A program made the position numbers and the translations under genes. A stretch of 64,000 nt of DNA from positions 4,340,001 through 4,404,000 of the forward strand of contig CP036290.1 of NCBI GenBank assembly GCA_007750655.1. The letters are read 5' to 3'. Below are positions 57,282 to 64,000 of this stretch, piece by piece; the stretch's first letter is position 1; every line of letters begins with the position of its first letter. The stretch is from Rohdeia mirabilis. GTDB taxonomy: Bacteria > Planctomycetota > UBA1135 > GCA-002686595. Under the pieces are notes generated by a model. The model saw nothing but the letters and a program-made list of their open reading frames with translations, did no database searches and was not told the DNA's origin.

Positions 57282-57752
57282 GGCGGGTCCGGGCTCGTCG
57301 GCGGCAGGTCCGTCGCGGGTCCCGAGCGCGTTGCCCCCTCGCAGCGCGGCCGCCCCGTCGAAACTCCCCCCGAGCGCCTGCGCGGCGCCGTGGCCCCGCG
57401 AAAACGGCCGGGGATCCTAGCACGCGCGGGCCCCGCTCCGAGCGCCGGCGGCCGGTCCGGAGCAGCTCGCGACCGGGGCCCAGCTCCCGCCAAGGGTGGC
57501 ACCCCCCCACCGCGGATCAGCAGGCCTCGGGCGCCCTCCTCGGACACCTGGACGGCGCGGCGACCGGAGCCGGTGATTCGTCCTCCGCTGCCGCTCCGAC
57601 GGCGTCGACGGCGGCCTCGGACCGAATGTCCGAGTCCCGAGCGTCGGCGACCCGACTCGACCCGGGGGGACGCTCAGGTCACGGCCGAAGGACCCACGAC
57701 CGGGCGCCGCAGGGCCGCGCGATCGCCCGACCCTTCCCGGCCAGCGCCCGGA
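57282..57752. other. 471-bp gap
   Basis: No convincing gene. It contains a -10-like box for lipA on the minus strand (57419-57414, TAGGAT inside GCTAGGATCC). The rest is GC-rich with a poly-C run near 57506; I see nothing else. Confidence 0.5.
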
Positions 57753-58988
57753 TCAGGACGCGAGGCGCTTCTTCTTCGACGGACGCGACTGCGCGACCTC
57801 GCCCACCTGCTGCGCCCACTCGAGCGCCTCCAGGTAGAGGTTCTGGACCACGTTCACCGGCAGGTCGAAGCACAACGCGTTGTCCCAGTCGCCGCACTCG
57901 AACGCTCGGGCCGCGGCGAGTGCCTGGCCCATCTCGCCCTCGCCGTGCTGGAGCGCCGCGCGCACGTCCTTGGTCAACGGCAGGCGGGCGAGCAACTCGT
58001 CCATCGGCGCCTCCATCAGGGCGTCGAGGATCGAGAACAGGCCGACGATGAAGAACTGGCGGTAGTTGTCGCTCTTGTGCGCGCGTCCGAGGTTCTCGCA
58101 CAGGCGCGCCCGCAGCATGGCGGTCGTGATGAGCTCGTCCGGGGTATCAGCGTTGCCCGCCACGAGGAAGAGCGAGACCAGGTTCTGGACGTTCTCGAGA
58201 CCGAGGTAGATCAGCGTCTCGCGCACCGAGTCGATGTGCCGCGGCATGCCGAACAGCGCCGAGTTGATGTGGCGCAGCAGGCGATAGCACAGGGCTACGT
58301 CCTGCTGGACGATCTGCTCGGCGCGCTTGAAGTTGAAGTCCGGGCCGTGCATCTCGTTGAGGAGCGACAGCAACGTGATCTGGCTCGGTTGGACCGAACG
58401 CTTGCGAACGACCGACGGGCGCTGCAGGAAGTAGCCCTGGAAGTAGTTGAAGCCCATCGCCACGCAGGCCTTGTACTGCTCGCGCGTCTCGATCTTCTCG
58501 GCCAGGAGCTTGACGCCGAAGGGCTTCAGCTGGGCGACCGAGGCGCGCACTTCGGCGTTGGTCTTGCCCAGCACGTCGAGCTTGACCACGTCGGCGTACG
58601 GCATGAACGCTCGGGTCCCCTCGTCGAGCACGAAGTCGTCGAGCGCGATCGTGAATCCGACCTCGCGCAGTCGCGCCAGACCTTCCAGGACCTCGGGGTC
58701 CGGCAGCACCGTCTCGAGCACCTCGAGGATGACCGTCTCCGGACTCACCGGCAGCGCGTGGTCGCCGGTGATGAACGAACGCGTCAGGTTCAGGAAGGCG
58801 CGCTTGTCCGCGACGAGCTTGTCGAGCCCGATGTCCGTGAACGTGTCGACGATGACTCGCGACGTGGCCAGATCGGCGCTCTCCGGGTGCTCGGGATCGA
58901 TGTCCTGACCGCGGAAGAGCAGCTCGTAGGCGTAGACCGCGAGGTGACGATCGAAGATGGCCTGTCGGCCGACGAGGGTCTCGTTCAT
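57753..58988 (-). CDS. Degenerate EAL plus HDOD signalling protein (YuxH type)
   Basis: A 411-residue protein. It starts VGRQAIFDRHLAVYAYELLFRG, where the usual EALLR of active phosphodiesterases reads YELLF. Later strands (VILEVLETVLPD, FTIALDDFVLDEG, VVKLDVLG, KLLAEKIETREQY, YFQGYFLQRP) are EAL-like but lack several metal ligands, so binding without hydrolysis is likely. Residues about 205-400 form an HDOD domain (ITLLSLLNEMHG, LLRHINSALFGMPRHIDSV). It belongs to the family of EAL plus modified HD-GYP proteins. With the HDOD-REC-GGDEF gene it is the second c-di-GMP-type protein here. Confidence 0.87.
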   Translation of the reverse strand: MNETLVGRQAIFDRHLAVYAYELLFRGQDIDPEHPESADLATSRVIVDTFTDIGLDKLVADKRAFLNLTRSFITGDHALPVSPETVILEVLETVLPDPEVLEGLARLREVGFTIALDDFVLDEGTRAFMPYADVVKLDVLGKTNAEVRASVAQLKPFGVKLLAEKIETREQYKACVAMGFNYFQGYFLQRPSVVRKRSVQPSQITLLSLLNEMHGPDFNFKRAEQIVQQDVALCYRLLRHINSALFGMPRHIDSVRETLIYLGLENVQNLVSLFLVAGNADTPDELITTAMLRARLCENLGRAHKSDNYRQFFIVGLFSILDALMEAPMDELLARLPLTKDVRAALQHGEGEMGQALAAARAFECGDWDNALCFDLPVNVVQNLYLEALEWAQQVGEVAQSRPSKKKRLAS

Positions 58989-59107
58989 TGAGTCGGGGAG
59001 GCTGGGGCGGCGCGAGGTGCCGGCGCCGACCCCGTCCTTCGGCTCCGCAGACGCCGCCGCTGGGCACCGGTGCCCGAAAAAGTGGCCCCACGGCCGCCCG
59101 CCCGGAC

Positions 59108-60202
59108 CTACGGCGTGGCCCGCCCCGCCCGCACCCGATCGAGCGCGACCGCGGCCACGATGATCGCTCCCGTGACGATCTCCTGGACCCAGTTGGACAG
59201 GCCGACCTTCACGCAGCCGTTGGCGACCACGGTCATGATCAGCGCGCCGACCAGGGTGCCGCGGATCGAGCCCTCGCCGCCCGAGAGGCTCGCGCCGCCG
59301 ATCACGACGGCGGCGATGACGGCCAGTTCGTAGCCCACCGCCGTGGTCGGATCGCCCATGCCGACGAAGGCGTACTGCAGCACCGCGGCGATGCCCGCGC
59401 AGCCGATGCCGCCGGCGTAGACGAGCACGAGCGTGCGCGGCACGTGCACGCCGCACAGTCGCGCCGTGCGCGCGTTCGAGCCTACGGCCAGCACCTCGCG
59501 GCCGAACGGCGTGCGCGCCAGGACCACGGCGCCGAGGCCCGCGACCGCCAGCAGGATCCACACTCCGCCCGGCAGGCCGAGCACGCTGTTCGCGCTCGAC
59601 ATCAACGCCTCGAGACCGCTCGACGGTGGATAGATGGGTTGGTTGTCGCCGATGCCCTTGGCCAGACCGCGCAGGGCGCCCCACGCGCCGAGGGTGACGA
59701 TGAAGGGCGACAGCACCACGCGCGGGGCGAGGCGACCGCCCACGAGGACGCCGGCGACCAGCACCACGACCGCCGCGCCGAGTGCCGCTCCGACGCCGAT
59801 TCCCGAGCGCAGCGCCGCGAACAGCACGCCCGCCAGCGCCACCGTCGCGAGCACGTCGCTGCGCCCGGCCACCGCGCTGCCGATCACCGCGCCGACACAG
59901 ACGCCCGTGGCCACGCCGCCGAGCGCCGCCATCACCGGCCCCGCGCCCGCGTCGAGCAGGAGCGCGACGACCATCGTCCCGAGCGCGATCGTCGAGCCCA
60001 CCGACAGGTCGATCCCGCCGGCCGCGATGATGAACGTCGCGCCGACCGCCGCCGTCCCGACGACCGCCGTCTGCAGCAGCATCAGCCGTTGGTTGTCCCA
60101 ACTGGTGAAGTCGCTGCCCGACAGGACCGCGAACAGGCCCCACACCAGCGCCAACGCGAACAGCGGCCCCAGGGCGCGCCAGGCACTCGACCCCAGACTC
60201 AT
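59108..60202 (-). CDS. Sugar ABC transporter permease (RbsC-like)
   Basis: A 364-residue membrane protein of the branched-chain/ribose permease family, with about ten hydrophobic segments. Typical motifs are FIIAAGGIDLSVGS near the N-terminus, RTPFGREVLAVGSNARTARLCGV, and AVVIGGASLSGGEGSIRGTLVGALIM. The ATG overlaps the end of the ATPase gene by 4 bases. With the two upstream genes it forms a complete importer, probably for L-fucose or a related deoxy sugar given the divergent catabolic genes. Confidence 0.92.
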   Translation of the reverse strand: MSLGSSAWRALGPLFALALVWGLFAVLSGSDFTSWDNQRLMLLQTAVVGTAAVGATFIIAAGGIDLSVGSTIALGTMVVALLLDAGAGPVMAALGGVATGVCVGAVIGSAVAGRSDVLATVALAGVLFAALRSGIGVGAALGAAVVVLVAGVLVGGRLAPRVVLSPFIVTLGAWGALRGLAKGIGDNQPIYPPSSGLEALMSSANSVLGLPGGVWILLAVAGLGAVVLARTPFGREVLAVGSNARTARLCGVHVPRTLVLVYAGGIGCAGIAAVLQYAFVGMGDPTTAVGYELAVIAAVVIGGASLSGGEGSIRGTLVGALIMTVVANGCVKVGLSNWVQEIVTGAIIVAAVALDRVRAGRATP

Positions 60203-61740
60203 GCGGGTGTCCTCGTCCTGGGCCGCGCGGCCGTGGCTTCCAGCAACAGCGCGTGTTCGTCCAGCTCGTCCGCGGGCCGCGCCGCACCGAGGACGCCGCC
60301 CACCATGACCGCGATGCGATCGCAGAGGGCGAGCAACTCGCCCAGGTCGCTCGACACGACCAGCACGCCGCGCGGCGCCGCTCCGTCGCGGCCGGCGGCG
60401 AGCTCCGCGACGAGGCGGTAGATCTCGGCCTTCGCGCCCACGTCGACGCCGCGCGTGGGCTCGTCGAGCAGGAGCAGTTCCGAGTCCGCTTCCAGGAGGC
60501 GCGCCACCGCGACTTTCTGCTGGTTGCCGCCCGACAGGGTGCGGATGGGTGCGCGAAGGTCGTGGGCACCGCGCACGCCGAGCGCGTCGATCCAGCGCGT
60601 CGCGCGCCGGCGCAGATCGCCCGGCGCCAGCCAGCCGAACCCGCGCGTGGCGCGGTCGAGCCGCGGCAGGCACAGGTTCTCGTCGATCGGTCGCTCGAGC
60701 GCGAGCCCCTCGTGCGCGCGGTCCTCGCTCACGAGGCCGGCGCCGCCCGAACCTGCGTGGCCCCGCCAGTGGGCGCGCGGCGTGCTGGCGGCGCGGCCCT
60801 CGAACACCCAGTTCGGGTCGCGCTCGAGTCCGAAGTAGGCGCGCAACAACTCCGTGCGGCCCGCGCCCACCAGTCCGGCCACGCCCACGATCTCGCCGCG
60901 GCGCACCGTCAACGCCTGACCGCGTCCGTCGCTGCGGCGCGCGTGCAGCAGCACTTCGGCGAGCGCCGTCCCGCGCGTGCGTTCGAAGGCCGCCAACTCG
61001 CGGCCCGCCATGGCGCGCACCAACTCTTCGTCGTCGAAGTCGCCACGTTCGAAGCGCGCCGCGTTGCAGCCGTCGCGCAGCACCGTGACGCGGTCGCACA
61101 CGCGCTCGACCTCTTCGAGCGCGTGACTCACGAAGACCACCGCGGCGCCGTCCGAGCGCAGCTCCTCCATCAGCACGAGGAGACGCTCGGCCTCCGGTCG
61201 ACCGAGGCTGCTCGTGGGCTCGTCGAACACGAAGACGCGCGCGCCCGAGGCCAGGCCGCGCGCGATCTCCACCAGTTGACGCTGGGCCGCGGACAGGCGC
61301 CCGACGGGCACGCCGAGCGGCACGTCGGCCGCGCCGAGCCGATCGAGGGCCGCACGCGCCGTGCGCTCCATCGCCGCTCGATCCAGCAGCGGGCCGCGCC
61401 GGGGCAAGCGGCCGAGCGACACGTTCTCGGCCGCGTCCAGGTGCGGCGCGAGCGAGAGCTCCTGGTAGACGGTGGCGAGCCCGCGCGCGAGTCCGTCCGC
61501 CGGACCCGCGGGCGCGTAGGCCACGCCGTCGATCCACATCGCACCCGCGTCCGGCCGCACCGCTCCCGCCAAGACGCCGAGCAGCGTGCTCTTGCCCGCG
61601 CCGTTCTCGCCCACGAGGCCGTGCACCTCGCCGAAACGCACCTCGAGGTCGACGCCGTCGAGCGCCGCGGTCGGCCCGTAGTGCTTCGACACGCCGACGA
61701 GACGCAGGGCCGGTTCGGGCGTCACTCGCTGATTCGTCAC
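60199..61740 (-). CDS. Sugar ABC transporter ATP-binding protein (RbsA-like)
   Basis: A 513-residue tandem ATPase. The first half has [44 protein letters not shown] (modified signature) and [11 protein letters not shown]. The second half has [17 protein letters not shown] (degenerate Walker A, usual for RbsA), [15 protein letters not shown] and [15 protein letters not shown]. The GTG start overlaps the binding-protein stop (GTGA). Confidence 0.94.
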   Translation of the reverse strand: MTNQRVTPEPALRLVGVSKHYGPTAALDGVDLEVRFGEVHGLVGENGAGKSTLLGVLAGAVRPDAGAMWIDGVAYAPAGPADGLARGLATVYQELSLAPHLDAAENVSLGRLPRRGPLLDRAAMERTARAALDRLGAADVPLGVPVGRLSAAQRQLVEIARGLASGARVFVFDEPTSSLGRPEAERLLVLMEELRSDGAAVVFVSHALEEVERVCDRVTVLRDGCNAARFERGDFDDEELVRAMAGRELAAFERTRGTALAEVLLHARRSDGRGQALTVRRGEIVGVAGLVGAGRTELLRAYFGLERDPNWVFEGRAASTPRAHWRGHAGSGGAGLVSEDRAHEGLALERPIDENLCLPRLDRATRGFGWLAPGDLRRRATRWIDALGVRGAHDLRAPIRTLSGGNQQKVAVARLLEADSELLLLDEPTRGVDVGAKAEIYRLVAELAAGRDGAAPRGVLVVSSDLGELLALCDRIAVMVGGVLGAARPADELDEHALLLEATAARPRTRTPA

Positions 61741-62750
61741 TCGACGAGAGCCGCGATGCGCGGATCGTCGAGGTCCGCGGCACGCACCACGACCGCGCCG
61801 GTGTCGTTGATCGCGTCCACCTTGCCGCCGTCCAGGTGGCGCTTGGCCAGCTCGACCGACAGCGCGCCCATGCGCACCGGGTCCTGCACCACGAGGGCGT
61901 CGATCTCGCCCGCGCGCAGGCCCGCGACCAGCGGCGGCGACGAGTCGAACCCCACGAAGGCCGTGGTCTCGAGCAGGCCCTCGCGCCGCAGGGCGAGCAG
62001 CATCCCGGCCGTGGCCGACTCCTGCGAACAGAACACGCCGTCGGCCTCGCGCAGGGCCGGGAGCATCGCGAGCGCCGTGCTCTGCGCGCTCGCCGAACTG
62101 GCGCCCGCGTAGCGGTCCTGCACCGATACCGTCACGCCGGGGTGCTCGGCCATGGCTTCGAGGAAGCCGCGCTCGCGGTCCTCGGTGCTGGCCGAACCGA
62201 CGCGATAGCGCAGCAGGACCACCGTTCCGGACCCGCCCATCGCTTCGACGAGTGCTTCGGCGCCGAGGCGTCCGGCCGCCACGTTGTCCGTGCCCACGTA
62301 GGCCAGGTAGTCGCTGCCCGGCTCGCCCTCGAGCAACGAGTCGAAGATGAGCACCTCGACGCCCTTGGCGCGCGCGTCGGCCACCGGGCGCGCGAGGGCC
62401 TGGGCGTCGAGCGGCGCCAGACACAGGACGTCGATGTCGCGCCCGATCAACTGCTGCACGAGCTGGATCTGCCCGGCGCGGTCGCCCTCGTCGAGCTGGG
62501 CCTCCCAGATCACCTCCACGCCCAGCTCGGCGCCGGCGGCTTCGGCCCCGCGCTTCACCGACTGCCAGAAGGTGTGGGTCGCGCCCTTCGGCACCACCGC
62601 CACCCGCGGTCGCGCGCCACTCCCCGCGGCGGCGTCGGTGGCCCCGGGGCCGCAGCCGACGGAACAGACGGCGGCGCAGGCGGCGGCGGCGGCGAGGCGC
62701 AGGAAGCCGGCGGCGCGGACGCGGCGAGCTCGGGGTCGGTGGTGGGCCAT
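61737..62750 (-). CDS. Sugar ABC transporter substrate-binding lipoprotein
   Basis: A 337-residue protein of the ribose/galactose-binding family. A signal peptide with lipobox CSVGC is followed by [74 protein letters not shown] and [20 protein letters not shown], all standard positions of the two-lobed fold. It delivers sugar to the permease. It is first in the importer operon. The leader is C-rich (CCACCTCCCCCC). Confidence 0.93.
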   Translation of the reverse strand: MAHHRPRARRVRAAGFLRLAAAAACAAVCSVGCGPGATDAAAGSGARPRVAVVPKGATHTFWQSVKRGAEAAGAELGVEVIWEAQLDEGDRAGQIQLVQQLIGRDIDVLCLAPLDAQALARPVADARAKGVEVLIFDSLLEGEPGSDYLAYVGTDNVAAGRLGAEALVEAMGGSGTVVLLRYRVGSASTEDRERGFLEAMAEHPGVTVSVQDRYAGASSASAQSTALAMLPALREADGVFCSQESATAGMLLALRREGLLETTAFVGFDSSPPLVAGLRAGEIDALVVQDPVRMGALSVELAKRHLDGGKVDAINDTGAVVVRAADLDDPRIAALVE

Positions 62751-62958
62751 GGGGGGAGGTGGCGGAGGGCGCTAGCGAAACGGCCTTTCGTCGGCGACAC
62801 TGGGCACGCGGAAGGCTGCGCTGGATCCGCGCCGGGCGCGGGACCGCGATCGTACTGTTCCGGCCTGGAGTCGGCGGCAGGTCGCTCCGGTCCGACGCGG
62901 TCCGGGCCCACCGCCACAGAGCGCCGCCCGCCATCAGCCCGGCACCGCCTCCCCTTCC

Positions 62959-63819
62959 ATGGCCGTCGACGCCCATCAGCACTTCTGGTCCCTCGGCCGC
63001 TGCCGGTACGACTGGCTCGACGCGAGCGCCGGCGTGCTGTTCGCGGACCACGGTCCGAAGGACCTCGCGCCCCATCTGGCCGAGTTCGGCATCGACGCCA
63101 CGGTGCTCGTCCAGGCCTCCGACACGGTGGACGAGACGCGCTGGTTGCTCGAGCTGGCGGCGGCGACGGACTTCGTGCGCGGCGTCGTGGGTTGGGTTCC
63201 GCTCGACGCGCCCGACGCCGGGCAGATCCTGCGCGAGCTGGCGCGCGACCCGTGGCTCGTGGGCGTGCGACCCATGCTCCAGGGCCTCGACGATGCGCGT
63301 TGGATCCTGCGCGACGCGGTGGCGCCGGGGCTCGACGCGGTGGAGGAACTCGGGCTCGTGTTCGACGCGCTCGTGCGCCCCGCCCAGCTCGCGAGCGTGG
63401 TGGAGCTGGCGCACCGGCGCCCCGACCTCGCGCTCGTGCTCGACCACGCCGGCAAGCCGGACGTCGCCGCGGGCTGGGGCTGGTCGGGACGGGCCGCCTG
63501 GGAGTCGGCGCTCGACGAGCTGGCGCGCGCGCCGCGGACCGCCGTGAAACTCAGCGGGCTGGTGAACGAGGCGGGCCCGGACTGGACGGTCGCGGACCTG
63601 CACCCATGGGTGCAAGCGGTGCTTTCGCGCTTCGGCCCGAAGCGCGTGCTGTGGGGCAGCGACTGGCCCGTGTGCCGCACGGCTGGCGGATATGCGCGGT
63701 GGCGCGCCGCGAGCGACGAACTCCTGTCCGATCTGGACGCCGACGAACGCGCGGCGGTCCTCGGAGGGACCGCCGAATGCCTGTACGCTCTCGCCGGCGA
63801 CGCCCCCCCGCTTCGATGA
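62959..63819 (+). CDS. Amidohydrolase_2 family lactonase, probable L-fuconolactonase
   Basis: A 286-residue TIM-barrel hydrolase. The N-terminal metal motif is [11 protein letters not shown]; then [50 protein letters not shown] and [11 protein letters not shown] follow, and the late [12 protein letters not shown] holds the catalytic Asp. Proteins of this pattern are lactonases of sugar acids. The next gene overlaps by 4 bases and encodes L-fuconate dehydratase, so hydrolysis of L-fuconolactone is the best guess. Confidence 0.85.
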   Translation: MAVDAHQHFWSLGRCRYDWLDASAGVLFADHGPKDLAPHLAEFGIDATVLVQASDTVDETRWLLELAAATDFVRGVVGWVPLDAPDAGQILRELARDPWLVGVRPMLQGLDDARWILRDAVAPGLDAVEELGLVFDALVRPAQLASVVELAHRRPDLALVLDHAGKPDVAAGWGWSGRAAWESALDELARAPRTAVKLSGLVNEAGPDWTVADLHPWVQAVLSRFGPKRVLWGSDWPVCRTAGGYARWRAASDELLSDLDADERAAVLGGTAECLYALAGDAPPLR

Positions 63820-64000
63820 CCGCTCCTGCCACGATTCGCTCCGTCGAGGTCCTCGACGTGCGCTTTCCGACCTCGGACCAACTCGACGGCTCGGATGCCC
63901 TGCACACGGACCCCGACTACTCGAGCACCTACGTGATCCTGCGCACGGATCGCGACGGACTCGAGGGGCACGGCACGACGTTCACCATCGGTCGCGGCAA
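63816..64000 (+). CDS. L-fuconate dehydratase, 5' part only
   Basis: The gene runs off the right edge after about 61 codons. The visible N-terminus ([48 protein letters not shown]) closely matches the capping domain of L-fuconate dehydratases of the enolase superfamily, including the human ENOSF1 protein. It converts L-fuconate to 2-keto-3-deoxy-L-fuconate. The ATG overlaps the lactonase stop (ATGA). Confidence 0.85.
   Translation, partial: MTAPATIRSVEVLDVRFPTSDQLDGSDALHTDPDYSSTYVILRTDRDGLEGHGTTFTIGRG

Noticed and set aside
59062..59075. Palindrome GGGCACCGGTGCCC followed by GAAAAA as a terminator of the permease gene
   Set aside because: For the minus-strand permease the T-run comes before the stem, not after it, so it cannot act as an intrinsic terminator in that direction; no plus-strand gene ends there.

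Overview
The window is about 70% GC and almost fully coding, with no transposase, phage gene or CRISPR array. It looks like a chromosomal segment of a marine-type Planctomycetota bacterium. The evidence is the set of secreted parallel beta-helix, FG-GAP and Kelch proteins, an ECF-type sigma factor of the planctomycete kind, a very large signal peptidase I, and a diderm-type LptB. The species cannot be named from sequence alone. Many start codons lack a Shine-Dalgarno sequence and follow a C-rich, G-poor leader. Several -10-like boxes (TAGGAT, TATCCT) lie only about 8-12 bases upstream of the start, which suggests leaderless transcripts.

Layout. 1-3815 (minus): cytochrome c maturation genes ccsA (cut by the window edge) and resB, preceded by a duplicated-domain lipoprotein. 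4091-9181: a DUF4287/DUF5655 protein, an EamA exporter, an SGNH-like membrane protein, birA, a perfect 115-bp palindrome, then rph-rdgB. 9374-17604: lepA, a secreted protein, signal peptidase I, lptB and etfBA. 17875-23624: secreted proteins (FG-GAP, Kelch), tRNA-Val(CAC) and an ECF sigma factor. 23787-33371: ligA, an acyltransferase, glutaredoxin, a thioredoxin-fold protein, a secreted protein, a HEAT-like protein coupled to a P-loop kinase, and purEK. 33516-38961: M14 peptidase, a GAF-like/nucleotidyltransferase fusion and an MFS transporter.

39153-48478 is the most unusual part. A hybrid histidine kinase-like protein has lost its phospho-acceptor His and ATP-site motifs but keeps an intact HPt. 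It sits just upstream of an HDOD-REC-GGDEF protein with a complete cyclase motif. Divergent from this pair is a three-gene run of two large secreted beta-helix proteins around a small secreted protein.

48503-57281 (minus) is a 2-oxoacid dehydrogenase locus: lipA, E1 alpha, E1 beta, E2, a second E1 alpha, a PspC protein, E3 and lipB. A 99-bp element is duplicated in tandem between E2 and the second E1 alpha gene. After a degenerate EAL-HDOD gene, the window ends in a likely L-fucose uptake and degradation locus: a three-gene sugar ABC transporter divergent from a fuconolactonase-like hydrolase and an L-fuconate dehydratase cut by the right edge.
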